A stretch of DNA of 10,213 nucleotides from an uncultured Ilumatobacter sp. (GCA_938049325.1 CALICC010000164.1:1-10213); one strand, 5' to 3'; shown: positions 1 through 5,974, numbered from the stretch's first letter. Notes: generated by a model not told the origin, from the sequence alone. Numbers and translations are program-made.

Positions 1-120
1 CCCTTATTAGAAATACAAGATGCCTTTCGCAAGAATCAAGAAGAGCAAAAGAAAATAGAACAAGAACAGCGGCTAATTCAATTAGAGAATGATGAAAAAG
101 TCTATTTTCTACATCCTGCC
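1..120 (+). other. AT-rich segment of foreign composition at the left edge
   Basis: By count, 42 of 120 bases are G or C (35%), while everything after about 121 is strongly GC-rich. Frame 1 is open throughout and uses codons such as TTA, ATA, CAA, GAA and AAA, unlike any other gene here; the other two forward frames contain stops. The product is hydrophilic and rich in Glu, Gln and Lys (for example QEEQKKIEQEQ), so it looks like a helical or coiled-coil piece of a protein from a low-GC organism. I do not recognise the protein. The change in composition is abrupt, between about 112 and 124. A chimeric contig end is the simplest reading; a real recombination joint is possible but less likely. 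Confidence 0.6.
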
Positions 121-348
121 GCGATGAAGGGCGCACCCACCGAGAACAGGTTCAAGAGCGAGACCGCCGCCCCGGCCGTCGACCCCATCTGGCACTACGG
201 CTACCTGTTCCACCCGGCGCTCACACTGGGCGGCGGCACGTTCGCCGTACAGCGCAACATCGTGGCCGAGCACGTGCTCGGCCTGCCGCGCGAACCCAAC
301 GTCGAACGCGGTCTCACCTGGTCGGAAGCGCGCAAGCTCGCGGTGTAG
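1..348 (+). CDS. Acyl-CoA dehydrogenase, C-terminal fragment (partial, probably chimeric 5' part)
   Basis: The frame is open from the window edge to a TAG at 346-348. From about position 121 the product resembles the end of an acyl-CoA dehydrogenase. It has a YGYLFHPALTLGGGT stretch, then GTFAVQRNIVAEHVLGLPREP, the family's usual closing segment (G-G-T-x-x-x-QRN-I-x-A-E-x-x-LGLPRE). Enzymes of this family are cytoplasmic FAD flavoproteins that introduce a double bond into acyl-CoA thioesters and pass electrons to ETF. The catalytic Glu and most of the FAD domain are not in the window, so substrate class cannot be judged. Only about 75 C-terminal residues are native-looking; the 40 residues before them come from the AT-rich segment and match nothing I know in this family. 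The ATG at 124 is an internal Met, not a start. Confidence 0.7.
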   Translation, partial: PLLEIQDAFRKNQEEQKKIEQEQRLIQLENDEKVYFLHPAAMKGAPTENRFKSETAAPAVDPIWHYGYLFHPALTLGGGTFAVQRNIVAEHVLGLPREPNVERGLTWSEARKLAV

Positions 349-376
349 CGAACGCACTCCCGCAGCGATCGATCTG

Positions 377-382
377 TAGCTT
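377..382 (+). promoter_or_regulatory. -10 box (TAGCTT) for a probable leaderless ppgK transcript
   Basis: TAGCTT fits the actinobacterial -10 consensus TANNNT and ends exactly 6 bases before the GTG at 389, so transcription would begin at or next to the start codon. No Shine-Dalgarno sequence lies upstream of the GTG, and no recognisable -35 hexamer is present. The same arrangement (TAGCCT, 6 bases, GTG) occurs at the M20 gene at 8421, which supports the reading. The 40-base gap after the acyl-CoA dehydrogenase stop holds nothing else that I see. Confidence 0.5.
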
Positions 383-388
383 GTCGAC

Positions 389-1126
389 GTGGCCGCAACG
401 CATGCATTCGGAATCGACATCGGTGGTTCGGGAATGAAGGCGGCGATCGTCGACCTCGCCACCGGTGAACTCGTCAGTGACCGCTTCCGGATCGATACGC
501 CGCAGCCTGCGACGCCTCAGGCCATGGCCGACGTCGTCGTCGAACTCGTACGTGAGCACGAGTGGGATGGTTCGGTGGGGTGTGCGTTCCCCGCAATCGT
601 GCGCAACGGCGTTGTCGGCTCGGCGGCCAACATCGATTCGTCATGGCTCGACGTGGACGCTGATGAACTGTTCACCGAGGTGCTCGGCGCCGAGGTCCAC
701 ATGATCAATGATGCCGATGCCGCCGGACTGGCAGAGGTGCGGTACGGCATCGCGCAGGGTCGTCAGGGCGTCGTGATGATGCTCACCTTCGGAACGGGTA
801 TCGGTTCGGGCTTGTTCGTCGACGGCGCCTTGGTTCCGAACACCGAACTCGGTCACCTCGAACTCGACGGGGTCGACGCCGAGAGTCGTGCAGCGGCGAG
901 CGCTCGCAAACGTGACGACCTTTCGTGGAGCGAGTGGGGTGACCGTGTCAACGACTACCTCCGCCATGTCGAGGCGCTGTTCAGCCCCGACCTGTTCGTG
1001 ATCGGCGGAGGCGCCAGCAAGCGCACGGAGAAGTGGCTCGATCGTGTCGACATCAACACCGAGATCGTTGCGGCGTCGATGGCGAACAACGCGGGCATCG
1101 TCGGCGCTGCGCTCGTCGCTCCCTGA
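389..1126 (+). CDS. ppgK: Polyphosphate glucokinase (ROK family)
   Basis: The 245-residue protein phosphorylates glucose to glucose 6-phosphate in the cytoplasm, with polyphosphate and often ATP as phosphoryl donor (EC 2.7.1.63). The fold is ROK/actin-like ATPase. The N-terminal phosphate loop is GIDIGGSG (residues 8-15). NDADAAG (107-113) carries the catalytic Asp108. GTGIGSGLFVDG (135-146) is the second phosphate motif, followed by PNTELGHLE (150-158), a hallmark of actinobacterial PpgK, and the adenosine-side IGGGASK (205-211). Length is close to that usual for the family (about 250-270). The GTG start places the first strand correctly, and no Shine-Dalgarno is visible, in line with a leaderless message. 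It converges on the BrkB gene with a 21-base gap. Family assignment is secure; donor preference cannot be read from the sequence. Confidence 0.93.
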   Translation: MAATHAFGIDIGGSGMKAAIVDLATGELVSDRFRIDTPQPATPQAMADVVVELVREHEWDGSVGCAFPAIVRNGVVGSAANIDSSWLDVDADELFTEVLGAEVHMINDADAAGLAEVRYGIAQGRQGVVMMLTFGTGIGSGLFVDGALVPNTELGHLELDGVDAESRAAASARKRDDLSWSEWGDRVNDYLRHVEALFSPDLFVIGGGASKRTEKWLDRVDINTEIVAASMANNAGIVGAALVAP

Positions 1127-1151
1127 ATCGCACCAGCGCGAGACGATTCAG
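1123..1151. terminator. Stem-loop between convergent genes, with both stop codons in the stem
   Basis: CTGAATCG (1123-1130) and CGATTCAG (1144-1151) are perfect reverse complements around a 13-base loop. The left arm contains the ppgK TGA (1124-1126) and the right arm contains the BrkB stop (TCA at 1148-1150 on the plus strand). There is no T-tract on either side, so it would be an atypical bidirectional terminator or RNA 3'-end stabiliser. An 8-bp stem is short, so chance is not excluded. Confidence 0.4.
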
Positions 1152-2050
1152 TCTGGCGAGTCGGATGATGCGGTGCCGGTGGGGCTGGTGGTTGTTGCTT
1201 CGGCGGGTGATGTGTCGATCCCGGCCCTCCGGCGCGGGAACCGGCTGACCACCGATCGATTCGGGCCGATCACCCCGGCACGTTCAGCGATGATCTGATT
1301 GAGTTCGCCCGCCGCGAGAAACACGACACATGCGGCCCACATCCAGGTGAGCCCGAGCAGCAGCGCACCGGTCGCACCGAGCAGGTCGTTGCTCGAGTCG
1401 CTGCCGAGGAGACGGATGTACCAGCCGAACCCGAGTGAAAGGACCAACCAACCCACGGCGGTGACGACCGCGCCAGGGAGGTCGTAACGCCACGGGGTGT
1501 GATGGGTCGGGCCAATGTGCAGCAGCGTCGCGGCCCACACGACCAAGACGGCGAAGGTCACGATCGCCACGATCGCGACCGGGACACCGGCGTCGCGGCT
1601 GATGAACCAGAACGCTCCGGCGGCCACACCCGTCGCGAAGGTGCCGATGCTGAGGCCAAGGGCGAGCACGCGGGTGTGCACGAAGTTTCGAGTGTCCTCG
1701 ACGTCGTAGACCTCATCGAGTGCGCGGATGAGGCCGGCGAATCCGCGCGATGCGCTGAACAACGCCACGGCGATCGATCCGCTGAGCACGCCGGGTCGCT
1801 GGCTGTTGAACAGGTTGTTCACGGAGTCGGTCAAAGGTTCCGCCTCGCTCGCGAAGACTCGCTCGATGAACTCGATCAGGACCTTGCGGAACTCTTCGGT
1901 GAGATCCTCGCCGAGGAGTGAGATCGAGGAGAGCCCGGCGAGCAGGATGGCTGGCAGGCTGAGCAAGAGCCAGAACGCGACGCTCGCAGCGGTGTCGAAC
2001 AGGCCGTCTTCGCGGATTTCGCGAATCAGCTTCTTCAGGATGTCCCACAT
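1148..2050 (-). CDS. YihY/virulence factor BrkB family membrane protein
   Basis: A 300-residue polytopic inner-membrane protein of the BrkB/YihY family (PF03631). The family feature TAASVAFWLLLSLPAILL sits at residues 20-37. The invariant-looking ASRGFAGLIRALDEVYDVEDTR region is at 100-121, followed by hydrophobic segments near 127-149, 157-178, 192-214 and 226-249. The C-terminal tail from about residue 260 is hydrophilic, Ser/Thr/Pro-rich and probably cytoplasmic. Members were once annotated as ribonuclease BN, which is wrong; transport or envelope roles have been proposed and the function is unsettled. The ATG at 2050-2048 was chosen because the conserved region begins within about 15 residues and the upstream frame only shadows the opposite-strand sugar kinase. 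No clear Shine-Dalgarno is visible. The gene is divergent from the PfkB kinase and probably monocistronic. Confidence 0.88.
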   Translation of the reverse strand: MWDILKKLIREIREDGLFDTAASVAFWLLLSLPAILLAGLSSISLLGEDLTEEFRKVLIEFIERVFASEAEPLTDSVNNLFNSQRPGVLSGSIAVALFSASRGFAGLIRALDEVYDVEDTRNFVHTRVLALGLSIGTFATGVAAGAFWFISRDAGVPVAIVAIVTFAVLVVWAATLLHIGPTHHTPWRYDLPGAVVTAVGWLVLSLGFGWYIRLLGSDSSNDLLGATGALLLGLTWMWAACVVFLAAGELNQIIAERAGVIGPNRSVVSRFPRRRAGIDTSPAEATTTSPTGTASSDSPD

Positions 2051-2115
2051 CGTCCGACGAGTCTGCCCGAATCGGTGCGCGTTGATGTCGTCACGCCGCT
2101 GGCTGACGGGTGTCA

Positions 2116-2142
2116 CGCGGCTTCTGCCGCGCTCCGAAGCGC
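2116..2142 (+). promoter_or_regulatory. Two overlapping, mutually exclusive hairpins in the BrkB/PfkB intergenic region
   Basis: CGCGGC (2116-2121) pairs with GCCGCG (2126-2131) around a TTCT loop, and GCGCT (2129-2133) pairs with AGCGC (2138-2142) around CCGA. The two stems share bases 2129-2131, so only one can form fully at a time. The second ends one base before the GGATGGG in front of the sugar-kinase start. The 105-base divergent gap (2051-2155) must also hold promoters for both genes, but I see no convincing -10/-35 pair. Short GC stems arise often by chance in such DNA. Confidence 0.3.
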
Positions 2143-2143
2143 C

Positions 2144-2150
2144 GGATGGG
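2144..2150 (+). promoter_or_regulatory. Ribosome binding site deciding the PfkB kinase start
   Basis: GGATGGG ends 5 bases before the ATG at 2156, 2 bases before the ATG at 2153 and 14 bases before the GTG at 2165. Spacing therefore favours 2156 as the start, although the tandem ATG at 2153 cannot be excluded. Confidence 0.4.
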
Positions 2151-2155
2151 CGATG

Positions 2156-3109
2156 ATGGGACACGTGATTGTTGTGTCCGGGGAAGCATTGATCGACCTG
2201 GTGATCGGCGTGGATGCGTCGGTCGAGGCCGTGATCGGAGGCGCGCCGTACAACACGGCTCGCGCCGCCGCACGGCTCGGAGCTGACGTCCGTTTCGTCG
2301 GCGGGCTGTCCGCCGACCGGTTCGGTCAGCGTCTGACCGACCAGCTCGTCGCCGATGGAGTGCGGGTCGATCGTTCGATGGCGCTCGAGATGCCGACGAC
2401 GCTGGCGGCCGCAGAGATCGATGCGAACGGCGCCGCGAGCTATCGCTTCTATTTCGCCGGGACGTCGGCGCCCGAGTTGTCGAGTGAAGCGCTCGCCGCT
2501 GCGTTCCACGAACTCGATGGCGCCGGGAGCAACATCTTCTTCACCGGCGGGCTGGCGCTCGTCTTGGAGCCGATGGCCACGGTGGTTCGAGCGTCGATTG
2601 CGAACCTCCCACCAACGGCCGTTTTCGTGCTCGACGTCAACTGTCGACCGGCTGTCATCGACGATCGGGATGCGTTCGTCGCCAACGTGGTCGAGGCATT
2701 GCCACGTGCCGACATCGTGAAGGTCTCCGACGACGACCTCGAGTATCTCTACCCGGGCGTGAGTACCTCCGAGGCCGCCCAGCGTCTCGTCGAGGGTGGC
2801 GCGTCGGTGGTGGTGGTGACCGCCGGTTCGGAGAAAACCATCGTGATCGGCGCCGATCAGACGACCGAGGTGCTGGTGCCGCCGATCAGCGGCGGTGTCG
2901 TCGACACGATCGGGGCAGGCGACACGTTCGGTGCCGGACTCATCGCATGGTGGTCGGCCGCTGGCCTCGACCGCAACGCCGTCTCGGTCGCCATGGTCGA
3001 GCAAGCCGTTGCTGCGGGTCACGCAGCCGCAGCGGTCGTGGTCACGCGCCGCGGAGCCGATCCGCCCCACCTCGCCGACCTCCACATCGACTGGCCGACG
3101 CCGAGCTGA
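2156..3109 (+). CDS. PfkB-family carbohydrate kinase, probably fructokinase-like
   Basis: A 317-residue ribokinase-fold kinase that transfers phosphate from ATP to a sugar or related alcohol in the cytoplasm. The N-terminal strand ends in SGEALIDLV (8-16). GGAPYNTARAAARLG (28-42) is PfkB signature 1, and its GGAP-x-N form is typical of fructokinases. DVNCRP (160-165) and KVSDDDLEYLYPG (189-201) follow, also as in fructokinases. Signature 2, DTIGAGDTFGAGL (250-262), supplies the anion hole and catalytic base Asp256. Length is normal for the family. An upstream in-frame GTG at 2075 would add 27 residues with no family resemblance, so I reject it. The gene diverges from BrkB and converges on the regulator. 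Exact substrate (fructose, 2-keto-3-deoxygluconate or another sugar) is not proven by these motifs; fructose is my preference. Confidence 0.88.
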   Translation: MGHVIVVSGEALIDLVIGVDASVEAVIGGAPYNTARAAARLGADVRFVGGLSADRFGQRLTDQLVADGVRVDRSMALEMPTTLAAAEIDANGAASYRFYFAGTSAPELSSEALAAAFHELDGAGSNIFFTGGLALVLEPMATVVRASIANLPPTAVFVLDVNCRPAVIDDRDAFVANVVEALPRADIVKVSDDDLEYLYPGVSTSEAAQRLVEGGASVVVVTAGSEKTIVIGADQTTEVLVPPISGGVVDTIGAGDTFGAGLIAWWSAAGLDRNAVSVAMVEQAVAAGHAAAAVVVTRRGADPPHLADLHIDWPTPS

Positions 3110-3153
3110 TCGACGAGGCCGACTACGACCTGACCAGGCACGTTCTGGCGGCA

Positions 3154-3181
3154 CCGCCGCAGGTCGCGGTGTCGGCGGCGG
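3154..3181. terminator. GC-only stem-loop between convergent PfkB kinase and regulator genes
   Basis: CCGCCGC (3154-3160) and GCGGCGG (3175-3181) are perfect reverse complements with a 14-base loop. They sit in the 73-base gap between two convergent stop codons, next to the regulator stop at 3183-3185. There is no T-run, so it is only a candidate terminator. The rest of the gap (3110-3153) shows nothing I can name. Confidence 0.35.
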
Positions 3182-3182
3182 C

Positions 3183-4013
3183 TCAGACGAGGTAGTGGCG
3201 CACACCGAGTCGCTCGGCGGAGTCGTCGCCGGGGACGGGGAGTTGCGCCACGACGCGAAGATTCGGCCATTCGACCGGGCTGAGCTGCTGGTATTCGAAC
3301 GTCAACTCGCCCGCGGCGGGATGCACGAATCGGCGCAATCGAGTTTCGAATCCCGAGACGCCGTGCTCGGGCCACCATGCTGCGAACTCCTCGCTCTCTT
3401 CGGTGAGCAGCGTGACGAGTTCTTCCATCGTGTCGTCGTGGCGTACCGCCGAGGTTGCCGACCGGAATTCGGCCAGCGCTTGGCGTGCGTGGATGTCCCA
3501 GTCGACGATCAGCGACCGAGTGGTCGGGTCGGCGAACAGGACCCAGAGAAGATTTCGGCGCGGCGGGTCCAGCGACGGGAGCCGGGGATACAGCTGCTCC
3601 TGAGCGCGGTTCCAGGCCACGAACTCCCAGTGCGGCCCGAGGACGTAGGCGGGGGCCGGCATGAGTCCGTCGAGGAGGCGAACGAGTGCACTCGGCGGTT
3701 CGGTCGGTGCCTCGACTGCTGCCGTACCCGGATCGGTGAGCGCGAGGAGATGGTCGAGCCCGGCGTCGTCGAGTAGGAGGGCGCGGCCGATCGCCAGCAA
3801 GACGTCGTCGGAGGCGTTGATCCGCCGACCTTGTTCGAGCCACGTGTACCACGTGACCGACACACCGGCGAGAAGCGCGACTTCTTCACGTCGGAGTCCG
3901 GGCGTCCGCCGCCCCCGGCCAGCTGGGAGGCCGACCTGATCAGGACGCGTCGACTCGCGGCGTGCGCGAAGAAACTCCGCCAACTCGCGTCGGTGCTCAC
4001 CACTGGACCCCAC
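3183..4013 (-). CDS. MmyB-like helix-turn-helix transcriptional regulator
   Basis: A 276-residue one-component DNA-binding regulator. The N-terminal part, RRTPGLRREEVALLAGVS (35-52) followed by WYTWLEQGRRINAS (55-68), is the typical Xre-like HTH of this actinobacterial family. The C-terminal MmyB-like ligand-binding domain spans about 105-270, with PAYVLGPHWEFVAWN (121-135), the RRFVHPAAGELTFEYQQL region (227-244) and a final RHYLV. The domain has a PAS-like fold and is thought to bind a small hydrophobic ligand. The GTG at 4013 keeps the usual short lead before ELAEFLRARR; no in-frame start precedes it. That start lies inside a 42-bp palindrome, which suggests autoregulation. It follows the TAP-like hydrolase on the same strand with a 54-base gap, so that hydrolase is a plausible target. 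Ligand and targets are unknown. Confidence 0.87.
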   Translation of the reverse strand: MGSSGEHRRELAEFLRARRESTRPDQVGLPAGRGRRTPGLRREEVALLAGVSVTWYTWLEQGRRINASDDVLLAIGRALLLDDAGLDHLLALTDPGTAAVEAPTEPPSALVRLLDGLMPAPAYVLGPHWEFVAWNRAQEQLYPRLPSLDPPRRNLLWVLFADPTTRSLIVDWDIHARQALAEFRSATSAVRHDDTMEELVTLLTEESEEFAAWWPEHGVSGFETRLRRFVHPAAGELTFEYQQLSPVEWPNLRVVAQLPVPGDDSAERLGVRHYLV

Positions 4014-4048
4014 TCGTTGATTCTCGCACGAGGATCAACGAGTGGGGT
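4007..4048. promoter_or_regulatory. 42-bp near-perfect palindrome over the regulator start
   Basis: ACCCCACTCGTTGAT (4007-4021) and ATCAACGAGTGGGGT (4034-4048) are perfect reverse complements. Inside them, CTCG (4023-4026) and CGAG (4029-4032) also pair around a CA centre, leaving one mismatched position (4022/4033). The left arm includes the regulator's GTG (4013-4011 on the minus strand). A GAGAAT element (minus strand, 4025-4020), which matches a -10 box imperfectly, ends 6 bases before that GTG. This could be a dimer operator for the regulator or a terminator for the upstream hydrolase; no T-tract follows the stem. Arms this long are very unlikely by chance. Confidence 0.7.
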
Positions 4049-4060
4049 GGTGCTCTCGGT

Positions 4061-4080
4061 TCCCGGTTCAGCGACCGGGA
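4061..4080 (-). terminator. Stem-loop with the hydrolase stop codon in its loop
   Basis: TCCCGGT (4061-4067) and ACCGGGA (4074-4080) pair perfectly around a 6-base loop. On the minus strand that loop contains the TGA of the TAP-like hydrolase (4070-4068). It lies 12 bases from the large palindrome, so hydrolase transcripts would end in two consecutive hairpins. There is no U-tract. It may act as a terminator or protect the 3' end. Confidence 0.4.
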
Positions 4081-5810
4081 GCGGTGCCGATCAGGTCGTT
4101 GATCGAGTTGCGCACGTCGATCAACGGATTGTCGGCAGCGGCAGGCACTGCACCCTCGTCGGGCTCACCGCTTACCTCGGGCTGCGCCGGCGGTCCGCTG
4201 ACCGCGTCGAATGCGTTGAACTCGGCTGGGCAGGTGTAGCCGTCGATGATCGGTGCGACCGACGGGTCGAGCAAGTACTGCCCGGTGACGAAGCCCGCAC
4301 AGCCGTTGATGCCGAGCGATGTGTGGCCGGGCGTGTCGACGCTGAGGAGCACCGAGTTCGGCATGATCGAGCGCAGCGCTTGCGCGCCCTCGTACCGGGT
4401 GGCCGGGTCATACAGCGTGCCGATGATCAACACCGTGTTGGCTGTTTCGGCGTCGAACGGACCGGTGTAGCGGTTGTCGTCCTCGATCCTCCAGCGGGCA
4501 CAGGGGCTCGACGCCCACGTCCAGAGGCGGCCGAAGTAGCCGTACTCCTCGTCCGCCGCGGCTCCTTGCTCCGACCACACGCGGTACGAGCGCGGGTTGT
4601 TCGTGTCGGCACATGCGACTGCGGGGAACGCCTCGACGAAGTTGGGGTACGGCTCCTGCTCGGATGGTGGGTCGGCGGAGAACCACGATGCGTTGAATGC
4701 CGGCGTGGCAGTGCGATCGGCCAATGCCGGCTCGAGGCTGGCGATCCGAGCGGCAGCGTCGGCGAAGGCGAACGGGTTGTAGAGCGCCCCGAGCATGTCG
4801 CCGACGAACAACTGGTACGTCAGCTCGAAGTCTCCGAACGGTGTCGGCAGGATCAGCGGTTCGTCTCGAAGTGCTGATGCGATCGCGGCGAACCGCTCCG
4901 ACGAGTTCGGCGCGAGCGCACAGTTGCCCGGGGCGGCAGCGTCGCACTGGGTGAAGAACTGTTCGAGCGTTTCTTGTGCCCCCTCGTCAGAACGCAACCG
5001 CGTGCTGAACGGCACCTCGGCCTCTTCGTTCACCCAGGCAATGGGGTCGAGCACGCCGTCGACGACGACCGCTCGAACTCGATCGGGGAAGAGGTTTGCG
5101 TACGTGGCGCCGACGAAGGTGCCGTACGAGAGTCCGAGAAAGTTCATCTGCTCCTCGCCCAACGCCTCACGGATGAGGTCCATGTCGCGTGCCACGTTGG
5201 CAGTCGACATGTGTTTCATGATCCGCCGTGCGTCCCACTTGAAGAGACACGCGAATCCGAATGCTCGGTCGTTCAACCGGATCGTCCGCTCTTCGGCGCG
5301 GGTGAGTGGGAAAGGTTGCGCCGGCGTGACCGCAAGCGCGTCATCGAGGGTGTCGAAACACCGCGGCGGCGTGCTCTGCCCGATACCGCGTGGGTCGAAT
5401 CCGACGAGGTCGAACCTCGCCGGAACCTCGGGGCCGAGCACCTGGCCGGCGAACGGTCCGAAGCCGACAGCGAAGTCGATCCCCGATCCGCCGGGCCCGC
5501 CCGGGTTGAGCATGATCGAACCGATCCGATTGTCGGGATCCGACGCTGGGATGCGGGCGAGCGCAACGGTGATCGTCGGGCTCCACAGCTGGTCGTAGTC
5601 GAGCGGCACTTCGGCGTCGGCGCACTCGATGACGGCGCCGGTTGCCTCGGTCACTTCCTCGTAGCAGGGCGACCATTCGAGTACGGGCACCTGAGGTGCG
5701 CCGTATTCGACGGGCTCGCCTCGTGCCTGCGCTGACGGCGCCAGCAGCATCCCTGGCCCGGCGATCACCGCCGAAACTGCGAACGCAGTCCATTTCGTGA
5801 ATCGTTGCAT
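4068..5810 (-). CDS. Secreted alpha/beta hydrolase, TAP-like (tripeptidyl aminopeptidase type)
   Basis: A 580-residue exported serine hydrolase of the actinobacterial tripeptidyl-aminopeptidase/SlpD-SlpE group. The signal peptide covers residues 1-29 (basic start, hydrophobic core, SAQA cleavage motif). The oxyanion region is NPGGPGGSG (102-110), followed by GFDPRGIGQS (137-146). The nucleophile elbow GLSYG (226-230) gives Ser228. The C-terminal TAP-like domain (PF08386) supplies Asp468 in TLYDPAT and His496 in DTPGHTS, completing the triad. There are ten cysteines after the signal peptide, consistent with disulfides outside the cell. The Pro/Ala-rich tail (about 538-565) looks disordered. 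The ATG at 5810 follows a strong GGGAGGG. Relatives release N-terminal tripeptides or cleave esters or lactones; specificity cannot be read here. It lies between the CocE-like lipoprotein gene upstream and the MmyB-like regulator downstream, all on one strand. Confidence 0.9.
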   Translation of the reverse strand: MQRFTKWTAFAVSAVIAGPGMLLAPSAQARGEPVEYGAPQVPVLEWSPCYEEVTEATGAVIECADAEVPLDYDQLWSPTITVALARIPASDPDNRIGSIMLNPGGPGGSGIDFAVGFGPFAGQVLGPEVPARFDLVGFDPRGIGQSTPPRCFDTLDDALAVTPAQPFPLTRAEERTIRLNDRAFGFACLFKWDARRIMKHMSTANVARDMDLIREALGEEQMNFLGLSYGTFVGATYANLFPDRVRAVVVDGVLDPIAWVNEEAEVPFSTRLRSDEGAQETLEQFFTQCDAAAPGNCALAPNSSERFAAIASALRDEPLILPTPFGDFELTYQLFVGDMLGALYNPFAFADAAARIASLEPALADRTATPAFNASWFSADPPSEQEPYPNFVEAFPAVACADTNNPRSYRVWSEQGAAADEEYGYFGRLWTWASSPCARWRIEDDNRYTGPFDAETANTVLIIGTLYDPATRYEGAQALRSIMPNSVLLSVDTPGHTSLGINGCAGFVTGQYLLDPSVAPIIDGYTCPAEFNAFDAVSGPPAQPEVSGEPDEGAVPAAADNPLIDVRNSINDLIGTAPGR

Positions 5811-5816
5811 GGTGCA

Positions 5817-5823
5817 CCCTCCC
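5817..5823 (-). promoter_or_regulatory. Strong Shine-Dalgarno of the TAP-like hydrolase
   Basis: GGGAGGG on the minus strand lies 6 bases before the ATG at 5810. It is the clearest ribosome binding site in the window and fixes this start, which also gives a proper signal peptide. Confidence 0.75.
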
Positions 5824-5853
5824 GTGTGTCACCGCCGACGATGTTGAGTCGAC

Positions 5854-5899
5854 GATTTGTCAAATCTTGACGCAATTTTGAAGGTAGCAGTCGTGTCAA
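5854..5899 (-). promoter_or_regulatory. Probable promoter/operator region of the TAP-like hydrolase
   Basis: The 164-base gap (5811-5974) contains a locally AT-rich patch, rare in this DNA. On the minus strand it carries two perfect TTGACA hexamers (5899-5894 and 5863-5858), 36 bases apart. The second lies in a 13-base palindrome, GATTTG-T-CAAATC (5854-5866). A third TTGAC (5867-5871) runs on the plus strand and forms another dyad with GTCAA (5859-5863). I cannot place a convincing -10 at the normal distance from either TTGACA. The repeated half-sites may be a regulator binding site as much as -35 boxes. Confidence 0.45.
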
Positions 5900-5955
5900 C
5901 TCGGCGTTCGAGCTGAGGCCCCACAGGCTGCTGCGTGCCGGAATGGAATCGGCGT

Positions 5956-5969
5956 GACCGGCTGCGGTC
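5956..5969 (-). terminator. Small hairpin just past the CocE-like gene stop
   Basis: GACCG (5956-5960) and CGGTC (5965-5969) pair around a GCTG loop, 5 bases after the TAG of the lipoprotein gene on the minus strand. A 5-bp stem without a T-tract is weak evidence for a terminator. Confidence 0.2.
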
Positions 5970-5974
5970 TGTCT

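Noticed and set aside
2075..2155. Earlier GTG start for the PfkB kinase at 2075
   Set aside because: The extra 27 residues do not resemble the family, and a ribosome binding site fits the ATG at 2156 better.
3107..3195. Plus-strand shard reading YDLTRHV, resembling a wax-ester-synthase or condensation-domain start
   Set aside because: The resemblance covers only a few residues in a short frame, which overlaps the kinase and regulator ends. It is too little to call a remnant gene.
2051..3205. N-terminal extension of the BrkB frame up to 3205 (685 residues in total)
   Set aside because: The extension lies opposite the PfkB kinase and is low-complexity Arg/His/Asp-rich; the family domain begins right after the ATG at 2050.
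5273..5735. Open frames on both strands inside the TAP-like hydrolase gene
   Set aside because: They are alternative-frame shadows of a well-supported gene; none has a ribosome binding site or known domain.
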